Source: an uncultured Pelagibacteraceae bacterium
GTDB lineage: Bacteria; Pseudomonadota; Alphaproteobacteria; Pelagibacterales; Pelagibacteraceae
Direction: 5' to 3'
NCBI GenBank assembly: GCA_902579925.1
Contig: CACHIS010000001.1
Span: forward strand, 62,001-126,000
DNA length: 64,000 nucleotides
Shown here in pieces: positions 1 to 10,205 of this stretch. Positions within the stretch are counted from its first letter, which is position 1. Each line of letters starts with the position of its first letter. Made by a program: the position numbers and the translations under genes. The notes beneath the pieces are model-generated. The model ran no database searches, was not told the DNA's origin, and was given only the letters and a program-made list of their open reading frames with translations.

Positions 1-549
1 ATTTAAATCGATTGCTAAAATTTCACTTATATCTCTTGGTGATTTGATTATTTTTTCAACTGGATTTCCTCCAATAAATTTTTTCGAACCCTCATAACCC
101 CACTTCATCATTAATTTGACAGCGTCAGAGTCACCATTTTGTGCTAGTTTTATCAAATCAGGATGAACAGGCATTTTATTCGAACCTCCGACAAAAACTG
201 CTTTATCTAATTTGTCTTTATATCTGTAAACATATTCTAATATTTCAAGACACCCTTGTGAGTGACCAACTAAAATTAAATTTTTTAATTTTAGCTCATT
301 AAATACCTCTTCTAACCAATCAGCAATTTTTTCGATACTTTCTAGACAGGGTCCATCTGAGATACCATGCCCAGGTAAATCTATAGAGAGGACGTTGAAG
401 TTTTTATTTGAAAAAAATTGCTCAGTAAGAGACCATACGATGTGGGAAAGACCACTTCCATGAAGAAAAACTATCGTTTTTTTTGAGTCATCTATGCCTT
501 GACCCGAGTCAGATGCATGAATTTTCTTATTATTAATTTCGAATATCAA
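1..549 (-). CDS. Alpha/beta hydrolase, 3' end cut by window edge
   Basis: The frame is open from a TTG at 549 to the window edge, giving 183 residues of an alpha/beta-fold hydrolase. An in-frame TAA lies directly before the TTG, so no earlier start is possible. I see the oxyanion-loop type motif FLHGSG near residue 31, a DLPGHG turn near residue 62, and the nucleophile elbow GHSQG near residue 98. The catalytic acid and His would lie outside the window. It starts 8 bases after the acyl-CoA ligase stop, so it is probably translated from the same dmdC-dmdB transcript. A thioesterase or hydratase-like role in the same CoA pathway is possible but is only inferred from position. Confidence 0.85.
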   Translation of the reverse strand, partial: MIFEINNKKIHASDSGQGIDDSKKTIVFLHGSGLSHIVWSLTEQFFSNKNFNVLSIDLPGHGISDGPCLESIEKIADWLEEVFNELKLKNLILVGHSQGCLEILEYVYRYKDKLDKAVFVGGSNKMPVHPDLIKLAQNGDSDAVKLMMKWGYEGSKKFIGGNPVEKIIKSPRDISEILAIDLN

Positions 550-557
550 TTATTGAC

Positions 558-2174
558 CTAAAATTTTTTTCTTAATTCAAACTTTTGAATTTTCCCTGTT
601 GATGTTTTTGGTAACTCACAAAAAATAACTTGTTTTGGTACCTTAAATCCAGCAAGAGTTTCCTTACAAAAACTTATCAATTCTTTTTCGGTTACAGGCT
701 TATCTTTTGTCATTTCAATAAATGCACATGGTACTTCTCCCCATTTTTCATCTGGTTTTGCAACTACAGCAGCTATAGATACAGATGGGTGTTTTGCCAA
801 AGTATTCTCTATTTCAATAGAAGATATATTTTCACCACCAGAAATTATTATATCTTTCGATCTATCCTGAATTTTAACGTACCCATCGGGGTGCATTACA
901 GCTAAATCACCAGAATGAAACCAACCACCATGCATGGCTTTATTAGTTGCATCTTTATCTTTGAAATAACCTTTCATAACTACATTTCCTTTAATCATAA
1001 TTTCTCCAATTGTCTTCCCATCTTTGGGTACTTCCTTCATTGTTTCAGGATTCATAACAGTGATTCCTTCGGTATTTGGATACCTAACTCCTTGTCTGGC
1101 TTTAATCTCGTTTTGTTTTTCCTCGTCAAAGTTATTCCAAGCATCATTCCATGCGCATTGAGTTACATGCCCATAAGTTTCTGTTAAACCATAAACATGC
1201 ATAACCTCGAATCCAAGTTCATTCATTTTTTTAAAGATTACACTTGGTGGTGGTGCTCCTGCAGTAAGCACATAAACTTTATGTTTTAACTTTTTTTTAT
1301 CAGACTCTGGTGCTCCCGCAATCATGTTTAAAACTATTGGCGCTCCACCAAAATGAGTTATGTTATGCTCATCGATCAAGTCAAAGATTTTCTTTACGTC
1401 AATATTTCTTAAACAAATAGTTCTTCCGTTCAACATAGGAACAGTCCAAGGATAACCCCATCCATTACAGTGAAACATTGGCACAATAGTTAAGAAATTA
1501 AGTCTATTAGGCATATTCCAAGCTACTGCACTTCCAGTTGACATTAAATATGAGCCTCTATGATGGTAGACAACACCTTTTGGATTGCCAGTTGTACCTG
1601 AGGTATAACTGAGAGAGATTGCTTGCCATTCATCCTCTGGCATTTTCCAATCATAGTTTTCGTCACCTGTATTTAAAAAACTTTCATACTCCAATTCGCC
1701 TATTTTTTCACATTTTGATTGATCTGCATGTTCATCATTAATATCAATAATTGTGATTTTTCTTTTTAAGATGCCAAGAGCCTTTTTCACCTCAATATGT
1801 AGCTGCCGATCTACTACTAAAACTTTAGCTTCGCTATGATCTAAAATATAAGCTATTGTTTTGGCATCCAATCTTATGTTGATTGTGTTCAGCACTGCAC
1901 CAGTCATTGGTACAGAATAATGACCCTCAAAGATTTCTGGGGTGTTAAATGCCAAAAATGATACTGTATCTCCTTTTCCGATACCAATCTTGCTTAAGGC
2001 ACTCGCAAACTTAACTGTTCGTTTGTAAACTTCTGACCATGAATATTTTCTATCCTCATAAATTATAGCTTCATAGTCTGGATAAATATCTTTAACTCTG
2101 TTGATAAAAGTTAGAGGTGTAAGAGGAACATAATTAGCAGCGTTTTTATCTAAATCGGTATTGTAAGAACTCAT
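558..2174 (-). CDS. dmdB: Acyl-CoA ligase, DmdB-like (3-methylmercaptopropionyl-CoA ligase)
   Basis: A 538-residue ANL-superfamily acyl-CoA synthetase. The AMP-binding P-loop YTSGTTGNPKG is near residue 190, the A5 motif YGLTET near residue 335, SGDLA near 425, the hinge motif DRSKDIIISGGENIS near 440, and the C-terminal catalytic Lys in STGKIQK near 528. Length and domains are complete. The family activates short or medium-chain acids. The DmdB assignment (ATP- and CoA-dependent activation of methylmercaptopropionate from DMSP) rests on the gene lying 1 base after a DmdC-type long acyl-CoA dehydrogenase in a SAR11-like genome. A generic medium-chain acyl-CoA ligase is the alternative. Confidence 0.85.
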   Translation of the reverse strand: MSSYNTDLDKNAANYVPLTPLTFINRVKDIYPDYEAIIYEDRKYSWSEVYKRTVKFASALSKIGIGKGDTVSFLAFNTPEIFEGHYSVPMTGAVLNTINIRLDAKTIAYILDHSEAKVLVVDRQLHIEVKKALGILKRKITIIDINDEHADQSKCEKIGELEYESFLNTGDENYDWKMPEDEWQAISLSYTSGTTGNPKGVVYHHRGSYLMSTGSAVAWNMPNRLNFLTIVPMFHCNGWGYPWTVPMLNGRTICLRNIDVKKIFDLIDEHNITHFGGAPIVLNMIAGAPESDKKKLKHKVYVLTAGAPPPSVIFKKMNELGFEVMHVYGLTETYGHVTQCAWNDAWNNFDEEKQNEIKARQGVRYPNTEGITVMNPETMKEVPKDGKTIGEIMIKGNVVMKGYFKDKDATNKAMHGGWFHSGDLAVMHPDGYVKIQDRSKDIIISGGENISSIEIENTLAKHPSVSIAAVVAKPDEKWGEVPCAFIEMTKDKPVTEKELISFCKETLAGFKVPKQVIFCELPKTSTGKIQKFELRKKF

Positions 2175-2175
2175 T

Positions 2176-3939
2176 TTAGTTAAATTTAAAGTTCATGATA
2201 TTTGAGCTTCCAGAGATAGCAGATTTATAGTGCTGTTCAGCTCTAGGTAGAACTTTATCAAAATAAAATTTTGCAGTGTTTATCTTGTTATCATAAAATT
2301 TTTTATTTTCATTGTAATCTTTAAAACTTATATTAAGTACTTTAATCCATGCAAAAGCTAATGATACATAGCCCAGAGTTTTTAAATAATCATTAGCGGC
2401 CGCACTTACGTCATCCTTATTAGTCTTAGCTTTCTCAATTGACCATTCACTGAATTTTGAGAGAATGTCTATATAGTAATTAAATTGTTCAACAAACGGC
2501 GTTAATTTTTCATTATTTGAATTAGCCTCAGATTTAATTATATTTAAAAACTTATTGATTACATTGCCATTTTTATTTGATAATTTTCTAAAAACTAAAT
2601 CAGCTGCTTGGACTGAATTTGTTCCCTCATAAATTGGAGTAATCCTATTATCTCGATACAATTGCTCAATACCTTGATCTTTTGTATAACCATATCCACC
2701 AAATACTTGCATAGCATCACTTGTAATTTCCATTCCCAAATCTGAAAATAAAGATTTTACAACCGGTGTCATTAATGAAACCATATCAGAAGCATCTTGC
2801 CTTATTTTTTGATCATTATGATTTAGGCTAACTTCAGTTTGTTGTGATAACCAAAAACATAATGCTCTTTCTCCTTCAATAATTGATTTCATATTCAACA
2901 AAGTTTTTCTTATATCTGCATGTTCAATAATTGAGTCAGCACTTCCATTCTCTGATTTATTATTACTTTTTCCTTGTTTCCTATCTTTCGCATAACTTAA
3001 TGAATTCTGATAAGCAATTTCTGATATTCCCAAGCCTTGAATTCCAACAACTATTCTTTCTAAATTCATCATCGTAAACATTTGACTTAATCCTTTATTT
3101 TTTGGACCAATCATAAAACCAATTGCCTCATCAAAATTTAAAACACATGTAGCTGAACCTTTGATGCCCATTTTTGTTTCTATTGAACCTGTGGATATTC
3201 CATTTCTCGCGCCGATTGTTCCATCTTCTTTTACAACAAATTTTGGAACTAAAAATAAACTTATTCCTTTTGTTCCCTTTGGTGAATCTGATGCCCTTGC
3301 TATTACTAAATGAATAATATTTTCAGTTAAATCATGATCACCAGAAGTAATAAATATTTTTTGGCCTGTAATTTTATATGTGCCGTCTGGTTGTTCTAAA
3401 GCTTTTGTCTTAAGTAAACCTAAATCTGTACCACAAACTGGTTCAGTTAAACACATGGTACCACTCCATTTTCCCTCGACCATCTTGGGAAGAAATTTAT
3501 TTTTAATTTCATCATTTGCATGATGATGAATACAATTATAGGCACCTAATGTTAATTCACTATAAAGTTTAAATGCTAAACTAGCTGATGATATCATTTC
3601 ATCAAAAAAAGCACTTACTGTTTTAGGCATTCCTTGTCCACCATATTTTGGATCACAAGATAGTGAGGTCCAACCATCCTCAATATACTTTTGATAAACT
3701 TCTTTATACCCAGGTGGTGTTCTTACAACTCCATTCTCTAGTATAGCAGGATTTTCATCCCCAGCTTTAGCAAGTGGTAGAATTAAATTTTGATTTATTT
3801 TTGCTGCCTCTTCTAAAATATCTTTAACTAGATCTGGACTGACATCTTTATATTTTTCTAATTCGTTGTAATATTTGTTATCTCTTAGTTTCTCAAATAG
3901 AAACATCATATCTTCTACTGGTGCAATATAACTTGGCAT
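2176..3939 (-). CDS. dmdC: Long acyl-CoA dehydrogenase, DmdC-like
   Basis: A 587-residue FAD acyl-CoA dehydrogenase, longer than the ~380-residue classical family and matching the ~590-residue DmdC type. The substrate/FAD motif MCLTEPVCGTDLG is near residue 160, and the C-terminal signature FGGYGYTKDQGIEQLYRD near 410 is followed by ITPIYEGTN. A C-terminal helical extension follows, as in this long subfamily. DmdC makes methylthioacryloyl-CoA from methylmercaptopropionyl-CoA, and the adjacent ligase supports that role. The demethylase gene dmdA is not in the window. It starts 26 bases after leuB ends, so a separate promoter is possible. Confidence 0.85.
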   Translation of the reverse strand: MPSYIAPVEDMMFLFEKLRDNKYYNELEKYKDVSPDLVKDILEEAAKINQNLILPLAKAGDENPAILENGVVRTPPGYKEVYQKYIEDGWTSLSCDPKYGGQGMPKTVSAFFDEMISSASLAFKLYSELTLGAYNCIHHHANDEIKNKFLPKMVEGKWSGTMCLTEPVCGTDLGLLKTKALEQPDGTYKITGQKIFITSGDHDLTENIIHLVIARASDSPKGTKGISLFLVPKFVVKEDGTIGARNGISTGSIETKMGIKGSATCVLNFDEAIGFMIGPKNKGLSQMFTMMNLERIVVGIQGLGISEIAYQNSLSYAKDRKQGKSNNKSENGSADSIIEHADIRKTLLNMKSIIEGERALCFWLSQQTEVSLNHNDQKIRQDASDMVSLMTPVVKSLFSDLGMEITSDAMQVFGGYGYTKDQGIEQLYRDNRITPIYEGTNSVQAADLVFRKLSNKNGNVINKFLNIIKSEANSNNEKLTPFVEQFNYYIDILSKFSEWSIEKAKTNKDDVSAAANDYLKTLGYVSLAFAWIKVLNISFKDYNENKKFYDNKINTAKFYFDKVLPRAEQHYKSAISGSSNIMNFKFN

Positions 3940-3965
3940 AAAGTCAGTTTAAAATAATTAATAAA

Positions 3966-5072
3966 TTATTGCAATTTTGAAATTATCGCATCTCCCATCT
4001 GAGAAGTTGAAACTTCTTTCATTCCTTCTGACAGAATATCTTTTGTTCTTAATCCGTCATTTAACACATCTTGCACAGCTTTTTCCAAGACTTCAGCCTC
4101 TTTGTCCAAGTCTAAAGAATACCTTAGAGCCATAGCAAAGCTCAATACACTTGCTATTGGATTTGCGATTCCTTTGCCTGCTATATCGGGTGCTGAACCA
4201 TGTATTGGTTCATACATTGCTCTCATGTCTCCATCTTTATTTTTTGCTCCTAAGGATGCTGATGGAAGAAGCCCAAGAGACCCTGTTAACATTGATGCCT
4301 CGTCTGACAACATATCACCAAAAAGGTTATCAGTTAAAATCACATCAAATTGTTTTGGATTTCTGACTAATTGCATAGCACAATTATCTGCGAGCATGTG
4401 GTCTAAATTTACATCTTTATAATCTTTATCATGTAGCGCTTGAACTTCTTCCTTCCAAAGTTGTCCTGCCTCCATTACATTTGACTTTTCACAGGATATT
4501 ACTTTATTTGATCTTTTTCTTGCCAGATCAAAAGCAATCCTAGCAACTCTAACAATTTCACTACTTGTATAGGTGTGTGTATTTACACCTTTTCTCTCAC
4601 CATTTTCTATTGGTTTAATTCCCCTTGGTTCACCAAAATAAACTCCACCTGTTAATTCTCTAACGATCATTATATCCAGGCCTGAAATTATCTCTGGTTT
4701 TAAAGTTGAGGCATCAACTAATTGTTTAAAGCATATTGCTGGTCTTAAGTTGGCAAAAAGTTTTAATTCTTTTCTTAGCTTTAATAATGCTCTTTCTGGT
4801 TTTTTATCAAATTCTACACTTTCCCACTTTGGTCCACCAACAGCACCTAGCATTATAACTCCACTCTCTAAAGCTTTATAAAAGACTTCATCAGTAATAG
4901 GTGTTCCATGCTTATCATATGAACAACCTCCAACTAGTTCCTCATCTGTCTCAAAACCTAATGATTTTTTGTCATTAAACCAATTAATTATCTTTTTTAC
5001 CTCATCAGTGACTTCTGGGCCAATTCCATCCCCAGGCAATAATAAGATTTTTTTTTTTTTTAATTTAATCAT
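3966..5072 (-). CDS. leuB: 3-isopropylmalate dehydrogenase
   Basis: A 368-residue NAD-dependent decarboxylating dehydrogenase that oxidises 3-isopropylmalate in leucine synthesis. Visible are the N-terminal [11 protein letters not shown], the substrate loop [10 protein letters not shown] near residue 145, and the C-terminal cofactor region [20 protein letters not shown] near 290. It overlaps the end of leuD by 8 bases, so it is translationally coupled in leuC-leuD-leuB. Codons 4-9 lie in an uninterrupted run of about 14 A on the coding strand (around 5048-5061), an unusual spot for a homopolymer directly after the start. Confidence 0.97.
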   Translation of the reverse strand: MIKLKKKKILLLPGDGIGPEVTDEVKKIINWFNDKKSLGFETDEELVGGCSYDKHGTPITDEVFYKALESGVIMLGAVGGPKWESVEFDKKPERALLKLRKELKLFANLRPAICFKQLVDASTLKPEIISGLDIMIVRELTGGVYFGEPRGIKPIENGERKGVNTHTYTSSEIVRVARIAFDLARKRSNKVISCEKSNVMEAGQLWKEEVQALHDKDYKDVNLDHMLADNCAMQLVRNPKQFDVILTDNLFGDMLSDEASMLTGSLGLLPSASLGAKNKDGDMRAMYEPIHGSAPDIAGKGIANPIASVLSFAMALRYSLDLDKEAEVLEKAVQDVLNDGLRTKDILSEGMKEVSTSQMGDAIISKLQ

Positions 5073-5670
5073 GAAACACCCATGGCTTTTTAATTTTTAA
5101 ACTTTTCTCAAAACTTTCTATCTTATCAGTTTTTTCTAGAGACAATGCTATATCATCCAAACCTTCTAATAGACATTTTTTTTTGAATGGGTCTATTTTA
5201 AATTTTGTTTCATTATTCCCAAAAATAATTTTTTCTTCCTTTAGATCTATAAAAATTTCTTCTTTTCTTTTTGCATACTCTGATAATTCTTTAATTTTTT
5301 CATCATTAAGAATAATTGGTAAAATTCCATTTTTAAAACAATTATTATAAAAAATGTCTGCAAAACTTGAGCTTATTACACTAGTAATACCAAAATCTAA
5401 TAATGCCCAAGGTGCATGCTCTCTTGATGAGCCACATCCAAAATTTTTACCAGCAATTAAAATCTTTGAATTAGTGTATGGTTTTTGATTTAAAACAAAG
5501 TCATTTATTTCTTTACCTTTGTCATCATACCTCATCTCAAAAAATAAATTTTTACCTAGTCCAGTCCTTTTAATTGTCTTTAAAAACTGTTTTGGAATAA
5601 TCATATCCGTATCAATATTCACTATTGGTAGATATGCTGGTATACTCTTCAAAGTACTAAATTTTTGCAT
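5065..5670 (-). CDS. leuD: 3-isopropylmalate dehydratase small subunit
   Basis: A 201-residue aconitase-swivel-domain protein, the normal length for LeuD. The motifs [14 protein letters not shown] near residue 18 and [17 protein letters not shown] near residue 75 are the hallmark swivel and substrate loops. It pairs with LeuC to isomerise 2-isopropylmalate to 3-isopropylmalate. It begins 1 base after leuC ends and overlaps leuB by 8 bases, so the three proteins are probably made from one transcript. Confidence 0.97.
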   Translation of the reverse strand: MQKFSTLKSIPAYLPIVNIDTDMIIPKQFLKTIKRTGLGKNLFFEMRYDDKGKEINDFVLNQKPYTNSKILIAGKNFGCGSSREHAPWALLDFGITSVISSSFADIFYNNCFKNGILPIILNDEKIKELSEYAKRKEEIFIDLKEEKIIFGNNETKFKIDPFKKKCLLEGLDDIALSLEKTDKIESFEKSLKIKKPWVFHD

Positions 5671-5671
5671 A

Positions 5672-7075
5672 TTAATTTTGATATTTTCTTACATCATCAA
5701 GATTTCCTGAGATTGCTGCTGCTGCAGCCATGCCAGGGCTAACTAGGTGAGTTCTTCCACCTCTTCCTTGTCTTCCTTCAAAATTTCTATTTGATGTTGA
5801 AGCACATCTCTCTTCTGGTTTTAATTTATCTGCATTCATTGCTAAACACATTGAACAGCCTGGTTCTCTCCATTCAAACCCTGAATTTACAAAAATTTTA
5901 TCCAATCCTTCTTGCTCTGCTTGTTCTTTTACTAAACCGGACCCAGGTACAACCATTGCATGAACATGAGAGGCTATTTTTTTATCTTTAAGAATTTTTG
6001 CAGCCTCTCTTAAATCCTCTATTCTGCCATTCGTACAGCTTCCAATAAAAACTTTATCAATCTTAATATCTTTAGCTGCCATATCTGGTCTTAAACCCAT
6101 ATAACTTAAAGATCTCTCTAAAGAATTTTTTTTATCCTCATCCTTTTCATTTTTTGGGTTCGGTACTTTTTCATCAATTGTAATTACGTCTTGAGGTGAA
6201 GTTCCCCAAGTTATCATCGGTGAGATTTCATTTGCAGTTAAGTTTATTTCCTTATCAAACTGAGCACCTTCATCAGTATTTAGATTTTTCCAATTTTCTA
6301 AAGCTTTATCCCAATCTTTTCCTTTTGGAGACATTGGTCTACCCTCTAAATATTTAAATATTTTTTCGTCAGGAGCTATTAATCCTGCTCTAGCACCTCC
6401 TTCAATCGTCATATTGCAAATTGTCATTCTGTTCTCAACACTTAGTGATCTAATTAGATCGCCTGCATATTCTATTACACAACCTGTTCCACCTGCAGTG
6501 CCTATTTTTCCAATTATTTGAAGTATTACATCTTTGGATGTAACGCCCAATGGAAGTGTGCCGTTGACGTTTATTCTAAAATTTTTAGCTTTTTTTTGTA
6601 CTAATGTTTGAGTTGCTAAAACATGCTCTACTTCTGAAGTCCCAATACCAAATGCTAATGCACCAAACGCACCATGTGTTGCTGTATGACTATCACCACA
6701 AACAATAACTGTACCAGGTTGAGTGAAACCTTGTTCGGGACCAGTCACATGGACAATTCCTTGTCTCTTATCACTCATTCCAAAAAGTTTAATTCCAAAT
6801 TCTTTACAATTAGCCTCTAGAGTTTCGACTTGGATTTTAGACTCATGGTCTGAAATGCCTTTTGATCTATCAGTTGTTGGAACGTTGTGATCTGCAACTG
6901 CTAATGTTAATTTTGGGTGTCTTACTTTGCGTTTAGAATTTCTTAATCCTTCAAAGGCTTGTGGACTAGTAACTTCATGAACTAAATGTCTATCAACAAA
7001 CAATAGTGCTGTTCCATCTTCTTGCTGATGAACTAAATGATCTTTCCAAATTTTATCGTAAAGTGTATTGGGCAT
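5672..7075 (-). CDS. leuC: 3-isopropylmalate dehydratase large subunit
   Basis: A 467-residue aconitase-family protein that carries the [4Fe-4S] cluster of isopropylmalate isomerase. The motifs seen are [14 protein letters not shown] near residue 125, [14 protein letters not shown] near 345 with the first cluster Cys, and [11 protein letters not shown] near 405 with the other two. Length is normal. The order ffh-rpsP-trmD-rplS-leuC is a standard alphaproteobacterial neighbourhood. The spacer to rplS is 11 bases, so leucine genes may be read through from the ribosomal operon. Confidence 0.97.
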   Translation of the reverse strand: MPNTLYDKIWKDHLVHQQEDGTALLFVDRHLVHEVTSPQAFEGLRNSKRKVRHPKLTLAVADHNVPTTDRSKGISDHESKIQVETLEANCKEFGIKLFGMSDKRQGIVHVTGPEQGFTQPGTVIVCGDSHTATHGAFGALAFGIGTSEVEHVLATQTLVQKKAKNFRINVNGTLPLGVTSKDVILQIIGKIGTAGGTGCVIEYAGDLIRSLSVENRMTICNMTIEGGARAGLIAPDEKIFKYLEGRPMSPKGKDWDKALENWKNLNTDEGAQFDKEINLTANEISPMITWGTSPQDVITIDEKVPNPKNEKDEDKKNSLERSLSYMGLRPDMAAKDIKIDKVFIGSCTNGRIEDLREAAKILKDKKIASHVHAMVVPGSGLVKEQAEQEGLDKIFVNSGFEWREPGCSMCLAMNADKLKPEERCASTSNRNFEGRQGRGGRTHLVSPGMAAAAAISGNLDDVRKYQN

Positions 7076-7086
7076 TGAGAAAAAAA

Positions 7087-7653
7087 TTATTTTTTTTCCT
7101 GTAAATTTTCAAGTTTTTTTTCTGTTTTAATTTCAGCTACAGAGGTCTCTTTTTTTAAAGTTTCCTCTTTTTTAGCCTCAACAGCTGCTGGTTTTAGTTC
7201 TTTTGGTGCCTCTGGCTCATTCTCTTTTGCAGTTGGTACTACATTTTCTTCTGTTACACTCTCAGGCTTTACATCAATATCGATACCAATTTTTTTTCTA
7301 ATTTTTTCGGCAATTCTTGCAGATTTACCAGTTCTATCTCGCAAATAATAAAGTTTTGCTCTTCTTACTTTTCCTGAACGAATTACTTTAATTGAGTCTA
7401 TTACTGTTCCATATAAAGGAAAAGTTCTTTCAACACCTTCTCCAAAAGATATTTTTCTAACGGTAAAAGATGAATTTATATTCCTACTTTTTTTTGCAAT
7501 ACAAACACCTTCAAAATATTGGATTCTTTCTTTTTTTCCTTCTGTAATTCTGACGCCAACTTTTACAACGTCTCCAGGAAAAAAATTAGGTATTTTTTTT
7601 TCTGAAAGAATTTTTTTTACGTTACTTTGATTTATTTCTTCTATTGTTTTCAT
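7087..7653 (-). CDS. rplS: 50S ribosomal protein L19 with long charged tail
   Basis: The first ~115 residues are a normal L19 core ([14 protein letters not shown] start, [50 protein letters not shown]). About 70 residues of Glu/Lys/Ala/Pro-rich low-complexity sequence follow and are absent from standard L19. I chose the ATG at 7653. A TTG at 7668, 5 bases after an AAGGA, would add five residues (MLNIK), so the start is uncertain. The gene lies directly after trmD. The tail resembles that of S16 upstream in the same operon. Confidence 0.95.
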   Translation of the reverse strand: MKTIEEINQSNVKKILSEKKIPNFFPGDVVKVGVRITEGKKERIQYFEGVCIAKKSRNINSSFTVRKISFGEGVERTFPLYGTVIDSIKVIRSGKVRRAKLYYLRDRTGKSARIAEKIRKKIGIDIDVKPESVTEENVVPTAKENEPEAPKELKPAAVEAKKEETLKKETSVAEIKTEKKLENLQEKK

Positions 7654-7669
7654 TTTGATATTAAGCAAA

Positions 7670-8356
7670 TTAATCCTTCTTATATTTATGCCACAAATCT
7701 GGTCTTCGGTCGCGTGTTATAGCCTCAGATTGAGATAAACGCCAGTCTTTAATTTTAGCGTGATCACCAGATAATAGCACATCTGGTACTGATTTTTCCT
7801 CCCAAACCTGTGGTTTAGTATATTGTGGATACTCCAAAAGGCCATTTTCAAAAGTTTCCTCAGAAGCTGATTTATTATTTCCTAAAACTCCAGGCAAAAG
7901 TCTCAATACACTATCAAGCACTACAAGTGCAGCATTTTCTCCACCTGATAATACGTAGTCTCCTATACTTATCTCCTCAATATTTCTTGTAGATAGTAAT
8001 CTTTCATCAACTCCTTCAAAATGGCCACAAATTAATGAGAATGATTTTTCCAATGATAAATCTTGAGCAAGTTTTTGATTAAATATTTTACCTTTTGGCG
8101 AAAGGTATAAAATCCTATCTCCTTTATCTATGTTTTGATCTATAGAATTTGCTAATACATCTGGTTTTAATAACATACCTGTTCCACCACCGTAGGGAGT
8201 ATCATCAACTGTTTTATGTTTATCTGTTGCTGAGTCTCTTATGTTTATTACATTCAAACTCCACAATTTTTTAGACATTGCTTTTCCATAAAGACCTTTG
8301 CCTAAAGGCCCAGGAAAAATATCTGGATAAAGTGTAAATACTTGAGCTTGCAACAT
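7670..8356 (-). CDS. trmD: tRNA (guanine-N1-)-methyltransferase
   Basis: A 228-residue SPOUT methyltransferase that makes m1G37 in tRNA using S-adenosylmethionine. Seen are the N-terminal [14 protein letters not shown], the [13 protein letters not shown] motif near residue 50, the knot motifs [12 protein letters not shown] near 108 and [13 protein letters not shown] near 128, and the C-terminal LWHKYKK. It follows rpsP by 14 bases. The rimM gene that normally lies between them is absent. Confidence 0.97.
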   Translation of the reverse strand: MLQAQVFTLYPDIFPGPLGKGLYGKAMSKKLWSLNVINIRDSATDKHKTVDDTPYGGGTGMLLKPDVLANSIDQNIDKGDRILYLSPKGKIFNQKLAQDLSLEKSFSLICGHFEGVDERLLSTRNIEEISIGDYVLSGGENAALVVLDSVLRLLPGVLGNNKSASEETFENGLLEYPQYTKPQVWEEKSVPDVLLSGDHAKIKDWRLSQSEAITRDRRPDLWHKYKKD

Positions 8357-8370
8357 TAATATCCTTTACT

Positions 8371-8823
8371 TTATTTCTTCTCTTCTTTTGGAGCCTCTGC
8401 TTTTGGCGCTTCCTCTTTTTTAGCCTCTGCTTTTGGCGCTTCCTCTTTTTTAGCTTCTCCTGCTGGAGCAGCATCTGCCTTTGGAGACTCTTCCTTTTTA
8501 GTTTCTTCCGAACCTTCTTTTTTTCTATCTTTTTTTGGAATTGCTTTTTGTGGGTTATTTCTATTAGCAGGCATAGGCATCAATTCATTTTCACCTAAGA
8601 TTCTAGCTACTCTTGTTGTAGGTTGTGCACCTTGACCTAACCAATATTTTATTCTCTCAGCCTCTAATCCAATTCTTTCTTTTTTTTCTTTTGGTAACAA
8701 TGGATTAAAAAAACCTACTTTCTCTATAAATCTACCATCTCTAGCAAATCGACTGTCGGCTACAACAACCTTATAAACAGGCCTCTTTTTTGTACCACCT
8801 CTAGATAATCTTAATTTTAACAT
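8371..8823 (-). CDS. rpsP: 30S ribosomal protein S16 with repeat-bearing tail
   Basis: Residues 1-80 are a standard S16 ([52 protein letters not shown]). The remaining ~70 residues are a Lys/Glu/Ala/Pro tail with repeating [10 protein letters not shown] units. Its DNA contains a perfect 30-base tandem duplication (8393-8452), so tail length is likely to vary between strains. S16 binds 16S rRNA in the small subunit. The tail function is unknown. Confidence 0.97.
   Translation of the reverse strand: MLKLRLSRGGTKKRPVYKVVVADSRFARDGRFIEKVGFFNPLLPKEKKERIGLEAERIKYWLGQGAQPTTRVARILGENELMPMPANRNNPQKAIPKKDRKKEGSEETKKEESPKADAAPAGEAKKEEAPKAEAKKEEAPKAEAPKEEKK
8393..8452 (-). repeat. Two perfect 30-bp tandem copies inside rpsP
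   Basis: The unit of 30 bases at 8393-8422 repeats exactly at 8423-8452. Degenerate copies flank both sides. It encodes a 10-residue unit ([10 protein letters not shown]) in the S16 tail and stays in frame, so copy-number change would lengthen or shorten the tail without a frameshift. Confidence 0.9.
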
Positions 8824-8835
8824 TTACTCTCCTTT

Positions 8836-10194
8836 TTATTTTAATTGATTAAATAATTCTGGAGGTATTCCTTTATCAGACATACCTTTCAGATTTCCCC
8901 TTGACATCTTCTTCATCATTTCAGACATCATTTTAAATTGTTTTAACAATTTATTGATAGTGGCTGGATCAGTTCCTGAACCATTAGCAATTCTTTTTTT
9001 TCTAGAACCATCAATTATTTTTGGGTTCTCTCTTTCTTTTTTAGTCATTGATAAAATTATAGCCTCATTTTTTGTAATAACACTCTCATCAATACCTGCA
9101 GCATCCATTTGAGATTTCACTTTTGAAACTCCTGGCATGAAAGACATGATGCCTTCAATCCCTCCCATTTTTTTCATTTGTCTCAGTTGAGTTAAATAAT
9201 CTTGCATTGAGAATTGTCCTTTTTTTAAATTTTCCTCTGTTTTTTTTATATTTTCTTCCCCAAGATCTTGGGCTGCTTTTTCAACAAGAGAAACGATATC
9301 TCCCATCCCAAGAATTCTATTTGCAATTCTATCTGGGTGAAAAACTTCAAGATTTTCGATCTTTTCGCCAATACCCAAAAATTTAATTGGAACCTGTGAA
9401 ACAAATTTCATACTTACAGCAGCCCCGCCTCTCGCATCACCATCTGCCCTTGTTAAAATAATTCCGGATAAATTTACTGTATTATTAAATTCTTTTGCTA
9501 CTGATGCAGCTACTTGTCCAGTAAGAGAGTCAGCAACTAAAAACGTCTCTGCCGGTTTGATGGTACTTTCAATTTGTTTAATTTCACTCATCATCTGCAA
9601 ATCTATTTGTGTTCTACCAGCAGTATCGAATAAGATAATATCTGCTCCATTCAAGTTTGCTGCACTAATTGCTCTTTGACAAATATCACTAGGTTGTTGA
9701 CCTTCAATTATTGGAAGAGTTAATATATTATTTTGTTCACCTAAAGATTTTAACTGCTCTTGAGCAGCTGGTCTGTAAATATCCAAACTGACCATCATTA
9801 CTTTCTTTTTTTTTGTATTCTCCAGATATCTTGCAAGTTTAGCAGTTGTTGTTGTTTTACCAGAACCTTGTAGCCCGACGAGCATCATTGGCACTGGTGG
9901 AACTGCATTTAAATTTACATCATTATTTTTTTCACCTAAAAGATTAACTAATTCATCATAAACAATTTTTACCACCATATCGCCAGGTGATGTTGATCTA
10001 ATAATTTCTTGACCTAATGCTTTTGGTTTAACCTTTTCAATAAAATCTTTAGCAACTTCAAGAGACACATCAGCTTCTAATAAAGCTTGTCTTATTCCTC
10101 TCAATCCTTCATCAACCTGATTTTCATCAAGTGATGGAGCTTTTTTTAGAGAGGAAAAAACTTCCTCAAATTTATTTGTTAAATTTTCAAACAT
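8836..10194 (-). CDS. ffh: Signal recognition particle protein Ffh
   Basis: A 452-residue SRP54 GTPase that targets nascent membrane proteins with SRP RNA. The N-terminal helical bundle is followed by the G1 loop GLQGSGKTTTTAKLA near residue 107, DIYRPAAQEQL near 137, DTAGR near 190 and TRADGDARGGAA near 247. The methionine-rich M domain includes SGTDPATINKLLKQF near 410. I start at the ATG at 10194 (MFENLTNKFEEVF). The open frame continues nine codons upstream to 10221, but that stretch lies inside the leader hairpin region and is not typical Ffh. No Shine-Dalgarno is visible before the ATG. Confidence 0.97.
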   Translation of the reverse strand: MFENLTNKFEEVFSSLKKAPSLDENQVDEGLRGIRQALLEADVSLEVAKDFIEKVKPKALGQEIIRSTSPGDMVVKIVYDELVNLLGEKNNDVNLNAVPPVPMMLVGLQGSGKTTTTAKLARYLENTKKKKVMMVSLDIYRPAAQEQLKSLGEQNNILTLPIIEGQQPSDICQRAISAANLNGADIILFDTAGRTQIDLQMMSEIKQIESTIKPAETFLVADSLTGQVAASVAKEFNNTVNLSGIILTRADGDARGGAAVSMKFVSQVPIKFLGIGEKIENLEVFHPDRIANRILGMGDIVSLVEKAAQDLGEENIKKTEENLKKGQFSMQDYLTQLRQMKKMGGIEGIMSFMPGVSKVKSQMDAAGIDESVITKNEAIILSMTKKERENPKIIDGSRKKRIANGSGTDPATINKLLKQFKMMSEMMKKMSRGNLKGMSDKGIPPELFNQLK

Positions 10195-10205
10195 ATTTAT
10201 TACAC

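Noticed and set aside
8271-8474. Minus-strand ORF rich in Lys/Arg/Gln across the rpsP-trmD junction
   Set aside because: It is a frame-shifted shadow of the repeat-bearing S16 tail and the start of trmD; the protein has no recognisable features.
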